Shown here in pieces: positions 44,624 to 53,900 of a stretch of 64,000 nucleotides of DNA (position 1 is its first letter; each line of letters starts with the position of its first letter). The stretch comes from Streptomyces sindenensis. Lineage in GTDB: Bacteria; Actinomycetota; Actinomycetes; Streptomycetales; Streptomycetaceae. The stretch spans positions 124,001-188,000 of the forward strand of contig NZ_BMSG01000009.1 of assembly GCF_014649035.1 (NCBI RefSeq), given 5' to 3'. The notes beneath the pieces are model-generated. The model was not told where the DNA came from. It searched no databases and worked only from the letters and a program-made list of their open reading frames with translations. Both the position numbers and the translations under genes were made by a program.

Positions 44624-45616
44624 CTACGACGCGGGACCGGGGGCCAACTCGGGCGGCAACGTAGCGATTCGGGCACAGGATTCGATCATCAGCTGCTCGT
44701 GGTCGTCCGGATCCCGCTGCTCCGCGGCGCACTTGGCCAGGGCGACGGCCGCCGTCTGCACCGTCAGCGCACGGGCGGGGACGTCCAGGGCGGGCCAGGG
44801 GTCGCCGTGGGACGGAACAGCCGGTCCCCCGGCGGCGCGGTAGGCGTCCAGGAAGGTGGCCCAGTCCTCGGGGGCCAGGAGCCCGGCCGCGTACCAGGCG
44901 GCGGGCCGGCCGAGGTCCCACGCGGGATCGCCCACCCCCGCGTCGTCCATGTCGATGAGCAGCCAGGACCCGTCCGGGGCGGGGTGGCGGACGAGCTGGC
45001 CGAGGTGCAGGTCCCCGTGGCACAGGGCCCCGGCCCGCCGCGCGGGGGCCGGGGCCTCGCCGCGTGCCCAGGCGGGCAGGGCTCGCCAGCCGGCCAGCAC
45101 GGAAAGGGCGGCCGGGTCGCGGAGCCCGGTGGAAACGGTGGTCGCGTCATCGCGCAGGGCCGCGCGCATCCGGGCGACGGCCCGGGCCGCCTTGGCCGGG
45201 CCGCGCATCGGCGGCAACGGGAACGGGGGCTTCGTCCGGTGGAGGCGGGCGAGCAGGTCGGCGGCCTCGGCCCAGGGCGCCGCGCCGGGGTCGGTGGGGT
45301 CCACGGGGGCGCCGAGCGGCCAGAGGGTGACGGGGCGGGCGGTAGGCGCGGCGGGCGCCGGGGCGGTGAGCGGTGGGAGCAGGATGCCGGCCAGCCGCGG
45401 GTCGGCGGCCAGGGCGATCCGGGCGGCCAGCGCATCGCGGTCGGTGTCCGCGGCGTGGGCCTTCGCGACGATCGCGCCGCTGCGCACCACCGTGCCGTCG
45501 GGCCGGTCCGCGAGCACCTGCGGAGGCTCGCACACGCACGGCGTCCGGGCGGGGTGGGAGAGGCGGTGCGCGAGCGTGCCCAGGTCATGGACTACAGAGG
45601 TCTGGGTGGTGGTCAA
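44624..45616 (-). CDS. Aminoglycoside/choline kinase-like phosphotransferase
   Basis: A 330-residue protein-kinase-like phosphotransferase. The catalytic Brenner motif is CHGDLHLGQL (about 198-207) and the metal-binding motif IDMDDAGVGDPAWDLG (about 219-234). The N-lobe Lys is probably in IVAKAHA. Members phosphorylate small molecules (antibiotics, sugars, choline); substrate unknown. TTG at 45616 is chosen for the GGGGGAG site 3 bases upstream. The frame remains open through the upstream tandem-repeat array, which is not thought to be coding. Confidence 0.85.
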   Translation of the reverse strand: MTTTQTSVVHDLGTLAHRLSHPARTPCVCEPPQVLADRPDGTVVRSGAIVAKAHAADTDRDALAARIALAADPRLAGILLPPLTAPAPAAPTARPVTLWPLGAPVDPTDPGAAPWAEAADLLARLHRTKPPFPLPPMRGPAKAARAVARMRAALRDDATTVSTGLRDPAALSVLAGWRALPAWARGEAPAPARRAGALCHGDLHLGQLVRHPAPDGSWLLIDMDDAGVGDPAWDLGRPAAWYAAGLLAPEDWATFLDAYRAAGGPAVPSHGDPWPALDVPARALTVQTAAVALAKCAAEQRDPDDHEQLMIESCARIATLPPELAPGPAS

Positions 45617-45784
45617 CGGCTCCCCCGACGGCGGTCGGTCCGGCCGTGCTGCCGGGCCCGCCGTGAGCGTAACGCGCGAGCCGGTCCGAGCCACGGCGGT
45701 GCGAGCCACGGCGGTGCGCGGGGCGGCCGGCCCCAGCGTGGGCACCGGCCCCGGTGGGGCCGGGAAGCGTCCGGCCCCGGACAG

Positions 45785-46110
45785 CCGGAAGGCACCTCGG
45801 CACGGACAGCCGGGGAGTGCTTGGCCCGGACGACCGGAAGGCACCTCGGCACGGACAACCGGGGAGTACTTGGCCCGGACGACCGGAAGGCACCTCGGCA
45901 CGGACAACCGGGGAGTACTTGGCCCGGACGACCGGAAGGCACCTCGGCACGGACAACAGGAAAGCCTCAGGGCCGGACCACCGGGGAGCGCCTGGGCCCG
46001 GGACGCCCGGAAAGCGCCTCGGCCCGGCCGATGGGGAAGGCCAGGCCCTGACGCCCGGTAAGCACCTCGGCACGGATCGCCGTGAGCATCCGGGCCCGGA
46101 CAGCGCGATG
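45785..46110. repeat. 49-bp tandem repeat array in an intergenic region
   Basis: Three full units of 49 bp start at 45785, 45834 and 45883 (CCGGAAGGCACCTCGGCACG, continuing to CCCGGACGA); units 2 and 3 are identical and unit 1 has two changes. A partial fourth starts at 45932. Each unit splits into two related halves of 24-25 bp, and the shorter motif continues in degraded form to about 46110. The array fills much of the 610-base gap between the phosphotransferase and a small membrane-protein gene. Since 49 is not a multiple of three, it is unlikely to be coding. Confidence 0.9.
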
Positions 46111-46226
46111 CCCGGTCAGCTCCCCAGCTGACCGGACAAACGCTGCCGTCCGCCGCACCCCCGTCCCCACGGGGCTGTTGGCCGGATGTGTGGGTCCGGA
46201 CCGCTCTTCCGGACCCCGGGCGCCGC

Positions 46227-46433
46227 TCAGCGCCCCAGCATCACCGCCACGGACGACGCCTGTGTGACCACCGCTTCCCAGCCGCCGAAGACGACCGCCA
46301 GCAGGGTCGCCAGGGGAAGGACCATGGCCGTCGCCACCAACGGGTGACGGGTGCCGGACGGGCGGGCGCCGAACGAGGCGTACGCCTTGCGGCCCCGCAT
46401 GCGGACCACCGTCCGCGTTGCCGTGTCCGCCAT
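46227..46433 (-). CDS. 68-residue membrane protein
   Basis: A small protein with a basic N terminus (MADTATRTVVRMRGRKAY) and one hydrophobic C-terminal helix (LVATAMVLPLATLLAVVFGG), ending VAVMLGR. ATG at 46433 has an excellent ribosome site (AGGAGAGG) five bases upstream, which is the best evidence it is real. Function unknown. It stands between the repeat array and the kinase promoter region. Confidence 0.7.
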   Translation of the reverse strand: MADTATRTVVRMRGRKAYASFGARPSGTRHPLVATAMVLPLATLLAVVFGGWEAVVTQASSVAVMLGR

Positions 46434-47044
46434 GGTTCCTCTCCTGACCTGATCGGGAAGCGGCGGGCGTGACCTCGGGGGACGAGTGCTTCACCCGCCG
46501 CTTGATCTCAACATTAGGTAAGCGGCGAGCACAGGGCGTCATGCCCGCGTACCGAATACCGGGCCTCCCGGAGGATGAGCCGTCGTCGATCGGCGTACTC
46601 CCCTGGGTGGAGGCGGGCCACTGAAGGTTGGGGTCATCCCGGAGGGGGCGCCGGGGCCCGCCGGGTACGGGCCCGGTACGGCCAGGGCCCGGGAAGGGCG
46701 TCGGCGGGTGACTTCACTCACGTCCACCGCTGCCCGGCGGACGGCCGCCGCACCCGGGGCCACCGGGGGCACCTCCGCCCCGTACGCGGCGGCGGTGGTC
46801 GCGTCCTGGGCGGCAGTCCTTCCCCGGCGTTCGCCCGGTGATCCAATCCCTTTGCCCCGGTGGCCGTTTGGGGCGACCGGGCGGCCGACGGGCCCGGATC
46901 CGCCGCGCACTGATCCCTCTTCATTTCTGCCGTCCGGCACGGACAATCGAAACCCGGGCGAGGGCGCGGCCTCTGAGCGCGTCGGGCGCGGGGTACGTAA
47001 GCTGTGCCTCGTCAGGCGGACCAGGCAGCGGGGATGGGCAGACG
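46434..47044. other. Divergent intergenic region before the kinase gene
   Basis: 611 bases. The left end should hold the promoter of the small membrane protein; a TTAGGTAAG stretch at about 46515 resembles half an iron box only. An open frame on the minus strand (46539-46946) is low-complexity and lacks a ribosome site. I see no RNA gene or repeat. Confidence 0.5.
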
Positions 47045-48361
47045 ATGGCGATGATGCGGCTCCGGCGCGAGGACCCGCGTCTCGTCGGCTCGTTCCGGCT
47101 GCACCGGCGGCTCGGCGCGGGCGGCATGGGCGTCGTCTACCTCGGCTCCGACCGGCGCGGCCAGCGGGTCGCGCTCAAGGTGATCCGGCCCGACCTGGCG
47201 GAGGATCAGGAGTTCCGTTCCCGGTTCGCGCGCGAGGTGTCGGCGGCCCGGCGGATCCGCGGCGGTTGCACGGCCCGGCTGGTCGCCGCCGATCTGGAGG
47301 CGGACCGCCCGTGGTTCGCCACGCAGTACGTGCCCGGCCCCTCGCTGCACGACAAGGTCGCCGAGGAAGGGCCGCTGGCCGCCGCGGAGGTCGCCTCGAT
47401 CGGGGCGGCGCTCTCCGAGGGCCTGGTGGCGGTGCACGAGGCGGGGGTGGTCCACCGGGACCTGAAGCCGTCGAACATCCTCCTCTCCCCCAAAGGTCCC
47501 CGCATCATCGACTTCGGTATCGCCTGGGCGACCGGGGCGAGCACCCTCACCCACGTCGGTACGGCGGTGGGGTCGCCCGGATTCCTCGCGCCCGAGCAGG
47601 TCCGGGGCGCGGCGGTGACGCCCGCGACGGACGTGTTCTCGCTCGGCGCGACCCTGGCGTACGCGGCGATGGCCGACTCCCCGTTCGGGCACGGCAGTTC
47701 CGAGGTGATGCTGTACCGCGTGGTGCACGAGGAGGCGCAGCTGCGCGGGGTGCACGACGCGTTGGCCCCGCTGATCAGCGCCTGTCTGGCGAAGGATCCG
47801 GAGGAGCGGCCCAGCACCCTGCAACTGTCCATGCGGCTCAAGGAGATCGCGGCGCGCGAGGCTCAGGGGCTGCACGAGAGCCGGCCGCCCGTGCAGCGTT
47901 CCGCCCGGGACGCCGAACGGCCGACGGGGCGGATGGCCGATCCGTACGCCGATCAGCACACCCGTCGTGCGGAGGCGCCGTCCGGCTCCCGTCCCCAGCC
48001 CGGCAGGCGTGGCGCGCCGGTGCGTTCGGGGCCGCCGCGCACCGGTGGATCGCGCCCGCCGCAGGCGTCGCGCAACACGACGCGTTCGGGTGGGAAGAGC
48101 GGGAAGCGGCCGGGGGCCCCGGCCGGGACGAACGGGCGCCCGGGGACGCGTTCCGGGGGCCGCACGACCTCGGCGGGGCGGCGTCCGGCCAATCCGCGGC
48201 TGCTGCGTCAGCGGCTGGTGGTGTTCGTCGTGGTGACGTTGCTGGTGGCGCTGGGCATCGCGGCGGCGCAGGGCTGCCAGGGGCCGGCGCGCGGGCTGGG
48301 CGAGGGCGAGCGGGCGCCGGGCGGGGTGTCGCAGGCACGGGCGGCTGCGTCTGCCCCCTGA
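47045..48361 (+). CDS. Membrane-anchored Ser/Thr protein kinase (PknB-like)
   Basis: A 438-residue Hanks-type kinase. Gly loop GAGGMGVVYLG (about 24-34), Lys in VALKVI, catalytic HRDLKPSN (about 137-144), DFG in IIDFGIAW, APE in LAPEQV: all catalytic residues are present. The kinase domain ends near 275. A long Arg/Pro/Gly/Ser-rich linker follows, then one membrane helix (VVFVVVTLLVALGIAAAQ, about 392-409), leaving only about 30 residues outside, so there is no PASTA sensor. ATG at 47045; further ATGs at 47051 and 47054 are alternatives. Confidence 0.93.
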   Translation: MAMMRLRREDPRLVGSFRLHRRLGAGGMGVVYLGSDRRGQRVALKVIRPDLAEDQEFRSRFAREVSAARRIRGGCTARLVAADLEADRPWFATQYVPGPSLHDKVAEEGPLAAAEVASIGAALSEGLVAVHEAGVVHRDLKPSNILLSPKGPRIIDFGIAWATGASTLTHVGTAVGSPGFLAPEQVRGAAVTPATDVFSLGATLAYAAMADSPFGHGSSEVMLYRVVHEEAQLRGVHDALAPLISACLAKDPEERPSTLQLSMRLKEIAAREAQGLHESRPPVQRSARDAERPTGRMADPYADQHTRRAEAPSGSRPQPGRRGAPVRSGPPRTGGSRPPQASRNTTRSGGKSGKRPGAPAGTNGRPGTRSGGRTTSAGRRPANPRLLRQRLVVFVVVTLLVALGIAAAQGCQGPARGLGEGERAPGGVSQARAAASAP

Positions 48362-48388
48362 GGTCCGGTCCGGCCGAGCCGTCCGTGC

Positions 48389-49207
48389 TCAGTTCTCCGG
48401 CCGCCCCGTGGCCACCGCGTAGAAGGCGACCGCGGCGGCGGCGCCCACGTTCAGTGAGTCGACGCCGTGCGCCATCGGGATGCGAACCCATTCGTCGGCG
48501 GCCATCAGGGCCCGCGTGGACAGCCCGTCGCCCTCGGCTCCGAGCATCAGCGCCACCCGTTCCAACCGGTGCGGGGCCGCCTCGTCGATGCTGGTGGCCT
48601 TGGCGTCCGGGGTGAGGGCGAGAAGCCGGAAGCCGGCCTCCCGTACCGTTTCCAGCGACTGGGGCCAGGCTTCGAGCCGGGCGTAGGGGACGGAGAAGAC
48701 CGCGCCCATCGAGACCTTGACGGAGCGCCGGTAGAGCGGGTCGGCGCAGTCCGGGGAGAGCAGGACCGCGTCCATGCCGAGGGCCGCCGCGCTGCGGAAG
48801 ATGGCGCCGATGTTGGTGTGGTCGTTCACCGACTCCATGACCACGACCCGGCGCGCGGTGGCGAGCAGTTCGTCGGCGGCGGGCAGCGGCTTGCGCTGCA
48901 TGGACGCGAGCGCGCCGCGGTGGACGTGGTATCCGGTGACGCGTTCGGCCAGCTCGGGGGCGACCGCGTACACCGGGGCCGGGACCTCGTCGATGACATC
49001 GCGCATCACGTCGACCCACTTGGCCGAGAGCAGCATGGACCGCATCTCGTACCCGGTCTGCCGGGCGCGGCGGATCACCTTCTCGCCCTCGGCGATGAAG
49101 AGGCCTTCGGCGGGTTCGCGCCGTCGTCGCAGCTCGACGTCGGTCAGGCCGATGTAGTCGCTCAGCCTCGGGTCGTCGGGGTCGTCGACGGTGATGAGTT
49201 CTGCCAC
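48389..49207 (-). CDS. TrmH/SpoU-family RNA 2'-O-methyltransferase
   Basis: A 272-residue SPOUT methyltransferase. The three SpoU motifs are present: NDHTNIGAIFRSAAALG, LMLGAEGDGLS, and IPMAHGVDSLNVGAAAAVA. An N-terminal substrate-binding domain (RREPAEGLFIAEGEKVIRRA) is of the L30e-like type. It methylates ribose in rRNA or tRNA; the exact site is unknown. GTG at 49207 lacks a ribosome site. Confidence 0.92.
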   Translation of the reverse strand: MAELITVDDPDDPRLSDYIGLTDVELRRRREPAEGLFIAEGEKVIRRARQTGYEMRSMLLSAKWVDVMRDVIDEVPAPVYAVAPELAERVTGYHVHRGALASMQRKPLPAADELLATARRVVVMESVNDHTNIGAIFRSAAALGMDAVLLSPDCADPLYRRSVKVSMGAVFSVPYARLEAWPQSLETVREAGFRLLALTPDAKATSIDEAAPHRLERVALMLGAEGDGLSTRALMAADEWVRIPMAHGVDSLNVGAAAAVAFYAVATGRPEN

Positions 49208-49299
49208 AGGGTGATACTGCCTTGTCCGGTGTGCGGTGCCAACGCCCGGGAGGGAGTCGCGTAACCGCGGGTTACGGGGCGGGGGGGGTGGACCCTTGC

Positions 49300-50619
49300 C
49301 TACTCGGCCGCTTCCTGGACGGGGGACGGCGCGGAGTCCGGGCCGACCGCGACGACGTCGCCGATGACGATCACGGCGGGCGGCCGTACGTCCTCGGCCA
49401 CGACTCGCTCCCCGACGTCCGCGAGGGTCGCGTCGACCCGGCGCTGGGCGGCAGTGGTGCCCTCCTGGACGAGGGCGACCGGGGTGGCCGGGTCCTTGCC
49501 GTGGGCGATCAGGGCGGCGGCGATGGCGCCGATCTTGTCGACGGCCATGAGGAGGACCAGGGTGCCTCGCAGCCGGGCGATCGCCTCCCAGTCGACCAGC
49601 GAGCGCGGGTCCTCGGGGGCGACGTGGCCGCTGACCACGGTGAACTCGTGGGCGACGCCCCGGTGGGTGACCGGGATGCCGGCCGCCCCGGGGACGGAGA
49701 TGGTGCTGGAGATACCGGGGACGACCGTGCAGGGGATGCCCTCGGCGGCCAGCGCCTGGGCCTCCTCCATGCCGCGGCCGAAGACGAACGGGTCGCCGCC
49801 CTTGAGCCGGACCACGGACTTGCCCGCCTTGGCGTGCTCGATGAGCGCCTGGTTGATCGCCTCCTGGGCCATGAACCGGCCGTACGGGATCTTCGCGGCG
49901 TCGATGACCTCGACGTGCGGCGGCAGTTCGTCGAGCAGGTCGCGGGGGCCGAGGCGGTCGGCGATGACCACGTCGGCCTCGGCGAGGAGGCGGCGGCCCC
50001 GGACGGTGATCAGGTCCGGGTCGCCGGGGCCGCCGCCGACGAGCGCGACGCCGGGGGCGCGGGTGCGGTGGTGCGGGGCGGCGAGGGTGCCGTCGCGCAG
50101 GCCTTCGACGATGGCGTCGCGGAGGGCGGCGGAGTGCCGGGGGTCGCGGCCTCGGGGGGTGGTGTTGAGGACGGCGACGGTGATGTTCTCGATGCGGCCG
50201 GTGGCCGGGGTCCAGGCGGTGGCGGCCTCGGCGTCGTCGGACCGGACGCACCAGGTGCGGGTGCGCTCGGCCTCGGCGGAGGCGGCGTCGTTGGCCGTGG
50301 AGTCGGAGGAGGCGACGAGGGCGTACCAGGTGTCGGCGAGGTCGCCGTCCTGGTAGCGGCGGCGCTCCCAGCGGATCTCCCCGGCGTCCGCCATCGCCTC
50401 GACGGAGGGGGTGGCGGAGGGGGAGATCAGGGTGATGGCGGCACCGGTGGCGATGAGCTGCGGCAGCCTGCGCTGGGCGACCTGTCCGCCGCCGATGACG
50501 ACGACGCGGCGGCCGTGCAGGCGCAGGCCTACGGGGTACGCGGGGTGGTCGGCGTGGTCGGTGTGACCCGCGGGGTCGGCGTGACCTGAGCGGTCGGCGT
50601 GGTCTGCGTGCTCGGCCAT
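49300..50619 (-). CDS. cobA: CysG-like uroporphyrinogen-III methyltransferase/precorrin-2 dehydrogenase with a His-rich N terminus
   Basis: A 439-residue bifunctional tetrapyrrole enzyme. The N-terminal Met8/CysG domain (about 30-150) has the NAD loop VVVIGGGQVAQRR and should oxidise precorrin-2 to sirohydrochlorin. The C-terminal methyltransferase (from about 190) has VALVGGGPGDPDLITVRG, GDPFVFGRGMEEA and VPGISSTISVPGAAGIPVTH. It feeds both siroheme and cobalamin. Residues 3-26 contain six His among Ala, Asp and Gly, encoded by a GGTCGGCGTG-type repeat. ATG at 50619, with GAGGAG about 11 bases upstream. Confidence 0.93.
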   Translation of the reverse strand: MAEHADHADRSGHADPAGHTDHADHPAYPVGLRLHGRRVVVIGGGQVAQRRLPQLIATGAAITLISPSATPSVEAMADAGEIRWERRRYQDGDLADTWYALVASSDSTANDAASAEAERTRTWCVRSDDAEAATAWTPATGRIENITVAVLNTTPRGRDPRHSAALRDAIVEGLRDGTLAAPHHRTRAPGVALVGGGPGDPDLITVRGRRLLAEADVVIADRLGPRDLLDELPPHVEVIDAAKIPYGRFMAQEAINQALIEHAKAGKSVVRLKGGDPFVFGRGMEEAQALAAEGIPCTVVPGISSTISVPGAAGIPVTHRGVAHEFTVVSGHVAPEDPRSLVDWEAIARLRGTLVLLMAVDKIGAIAAALIAHGKDPATPVALVQEGTTAAQRRVDATLADVGERVVAEDVRPPAVIVIGDVVAVGPDSAPSPVQEAAE

Positions 50620-50791
50620 GGCGGTACGGCTCCTCGTGCGGGTGCTGCGTTTCTTGCCGCTGCGGCGGTGGAGCGGCTGTGACGTGCGGAAAGTGGAGAT
50701 GCGGGTGGGAACACGATACGGGGTGGACGCCGGGGGTGCGGCGGGGCGCCTGCGGCGGGACTTCTCCCCTGCCCCGCCCCTTCCCGGAACC

Positions 50792-50837
50792 GGGGCTCCG
50801 CCCCGGGCCCGGTTTCGTCCTCAAGCGCCGGACGGGC
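50792..50837. repeat. Streptomyces-type intergenic GC repeat, copy 1
   Basis: GGGGCTCCGCCCC (50792-50804) followed by TCCTCAAGCGCCGGACGGGC (50818-50837). This two-part element is a familiar dispersed repeat near gene ends in streptomycetes; the first part can fold as a hairpin. Confidence 0.7.
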
Positions 50838-50864
50838 CGGGGTGGGCCGGGTTCGCTGGGTCTC

Positions 50865-50905
50865 GGGGCTCCGCCCCGGGCCCCCTCCTCAAGCACCGAA
50901 GGGGC
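50865..50905. repeat. Streptomyces-type intergenic GC repeat, copy 2
   Basis: GGGGCTCCGCCCC (50865-50877) followed by TCCTCAAGCACCGAAGGGGC (50886-50905), 73 bases from copy 1. It lies just beyond the cobT stop and may act as its terminator. Confidence 0.7.
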
Positions 50906-50929
50906 GGGACCGGGGCGGAGCCGGGTGTT

Positions 50930-53900
50930 CTACTTCTCCGTTACGCCTGCCGAGTCGAACGTCGCCACCTCGTGCATCGCCCGTGCCGCGCTCTGCACGA
51001 TCGGGAGTGCCAGCAGCGCGCCGGTGCCCTCGCCCAGGCGGAGGTCGAGGTCGACCAAGGGGCGCAGGCCCAGCTTGTTGAGCGCGGCGACGTGGCCGGG
51101 CTCCGCGCTGCGGTGGCCCGCGATGCAGGCGGCCAGTGCCTCGGGGGCGATGGCCCGGGCGACCAGGGCGGCCGCCCCCGCGCTCACGCCGTCGAGGATC
51201 ACCGGCGTACGCAGGGAGGCGCCGCCCAGCAGGAAGCCCGCCATCGCCGCGTGTTCCAGGCCGCCCACGGCCGCGAGCACGCCGATCGGGTCGGCCGGGT
51301 CCGGCTGGTGCAGGTCGAGGGCGCGGCGTACGACGTCGACCTTGCGGGCGTGCATCTCGTCGTTGATGCCGGTCCCCCGGCCGGTCACCTCGGCGGCGTC
51401 GATCCCCGTGTAGACGCAGATCAGAGCGGCCGACGCCGTGGTGTTCGCGATGCCCATCTCGCCGGTGAGCAGCGCCTTGTTGCCCGCCGCCACCAGGTCC
51501 CTGGCCGTCTCGATGCCGACCTCGATCGCGGCCAGCACCTCTTCGCGGGTGAGCGCGGGGCCGGTCGTGAAGTCCGCCGTACCCGGGCGCACCTTGCGGG
51601 GCAGCAGACCGGGCGTCGCGGGCAGGTCCGTCGCCACGCCGACGTCCACGACACAGACCTCCGCGCCGACCTGGGCCGCGAAGGCGTTGCAGACGGCTCC
51701 GCCGCCGAGGAAGTTCGCCACCATCTGGGCGGTGACCTCCTGCGGCCAGGCGGTGACCCCCTGGGCGTGCACCCCGTGGTCACCGGCGAAGATCGCGACG
51801 GCCGCGGGCTCCGGGATCGGCGGCGGGCACATCCGGGAGAGCCCGGACAGCTGTGCGGAGATGATCTCCAGCATGCCGAGCGCCCCGGCGGGCTTCGTCA
51901 TCCGCTTCTGGCGTTCCCACGCCTCGCCGAGCGCCTTGGCGTCCAGCGGGCGGATCGCGGAGATCGTCTCCTGGAGCAGGTCGTGCGGCTCGGCGCCGGG
52001 CAGCGCGCGACGGCCGTACGTCTCCTCGTGGACGACCCAGGACAGCGGGCGGCGCTTCGACCAGCCCGCCTGCAGCAGCTCGGGCTCCTCGGGGAACTCG
52101 TCGACGTAACCGACGCAGAGGTAGGCCACGACCTCCAGGTGCTCGGGCAGGCCCAGCGCACGGACCATCTCGCGCTCGTCGAAGAAGCTGACCCAGCCGA
52201 CGCCGAGGCCCTCGGCCCGGGCCGCCAGCCACAGGTTCTCCACGGCCAGCGCCGAGGAGTACGGGGCCATCTGCGGCTGCGTGTGACGGCCGAGGGTGTG
52301 GCGGCCGCCACGGGTCGGGTCGGCGGTCACGACGATGTTGACCGGGGTGTCGAGGATCGCCTCGATCTTCAGTTCCTTGAACTGCTTCGCCCGGCCCTTG
52401 GGCAGCGACTTGGCGTAGGCGTCGCGCTGGCGCTGGGCCAGTTCGTGCATGGAGCGGCGGGTCTCCGCCGAGCGGATGACGACGAAGTCCCACGGCTGCG
52501 AGTGGCCGACGCTCGGCGCGGTGTGCGCCGCCTCCAGCACCCGGAGCAGAACCTCGTGCGGAATCGGGTCGCTGCGGAACCCGTTGCGGATGTCCCGGCG
52601 TTCGCGCATGACCCGCAGCACCGCTTCGCGCTCGGCGTCGTCGTAACCGGGAGCGGGCGGGGTGGCCGCCGGCTGCTCGGCGGACTCCACGGCCTCCAGC
52701 GGCTCCACCGACTCCTCGGGCGGCGCTGCCGCCACCGGCTGCTGTTCCGCCTCGGCATGCCGCGGTGACTCCTGGAACTGCCGCGCCGCCTCGGCCTGTG
52801 CCTCCTCGGCATGTGCCTGCGGCTGCGGCTGCTGCTCCGGAAGGAGCTCCGGCGTCTCGATGACCTCGGGGCCGGTACCGTCCTCGGCGTCGGGCGCGAC
52901 CACGGGGGCCGCCTCGGGCTCGGTCACGGCCACCGGGGGCTCGACCACGGGGGCGGGAGCGGGGGCCGCTTCCTGCTCCGGCGCGTCGCCTCCGGCCGTT
53001 TCCTCGGCGACGGCCTCGGCGGGCGCGACCGGCTCTGCCGCGACCGGCTCGGCAGTGGCCAGCTCCGGCTCTTCCGCGGCCAGCTCCGGCTGTGCAGGCT
53101 CCGGCTGTACGGGCTCGGGGGTGGGCGGCACAGCCATCTGCTCGGGCTGTGCCACGGCAGGCTCCGGAGCCACGACCGCCTCCGGGCCTTCGGCCACCGC
53201 TGCGGCCGGCGTCGGCTCGACGGGCTGCTCCTGCTCGGGCTGTGCCACCTGCTCAGGCTGCACCGCGGGGTCGGGCTGTGCCACCGGCTCGACGACGGGC
53301 TGGGCCTCCACCGGAGCCTGGGGCTCCGGGGCGGCGGCCTCCATCGGGGCAGCCGGTGCTGCGGATTCCGGGGTCACGGCGACGGCCTGCTGGGCCTCCA
53401 CCGGCTCCACCGGCTCCACCGGCTCCGGCAGCTCCTGTGCGGTCACTTCGTCGGCCGGGAGCTGGACGGGCGCTTCCACCGGTTCGGCCGGGGCCTGAGG
53501 CTGTGCCGCTTCGGGCTCCGGGACGAGGATCGGCCCGGCGGGGGGCATCGCCACCGCGACCGGCCCGGGAACGACCGTTTCTGCCGGAACGGCCTCCGGG
53601 GCCGGCTCGGGCTGCACACCGGCAGCGGGCTGCGCGGGCTGCACCGGCTGGGCCGGCTGGGCCGGCTGGTCCGGCTGGTCCGGCTGCACCGGTTGGTGCA
53701 GCTGCTCGGCCGGGGCCGCCGGGGCCGCCAGGGCGTCCTCGGGGGCTGACACGGGCGCCTGCTCCGGCTGCTGGACCGGCGGAGCCGTCTGAACCGGCTG
53801 CTCGGCCGGGACCGGCTGCTCCGCCACCGCCTCGGCCTGGTCGGCCTGCTCGGCCACCGCGGGCTCCGTCACCGCCTCGGCCTGCTCGGCCACCGCGGGC

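Noticed and set aside
45617-45907. N-terminal extension of the phosphotransferase through the repeat array
   Set aside because: The TTG at 45616 has a strong ribosome site and the extension has no kinase-like sequence; the 49-bp period would not keep a protein repeat in frame.
45785-46110. CRISPR array
   Set aside because: Repeats are contiguous without unique spacers, and no cas genes lie nearby.
46510-46530. Iron box (DmdR1/IdeR site)
   Set aside because: Only a half site (TTAGGTAAG) is present; the dyad is missing.
46539-46946. 136-codon minus-strand ORF before the kinase
   Set aside because: Low complexity, no ribosome site, no recognisable domain; left as intergenic.
50620-50929. Cobalamin riboswitch before the CysG-like gene or cobT
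   Set aside because: No B12-box or matching core was seen in this spacer or in 54731-55062.
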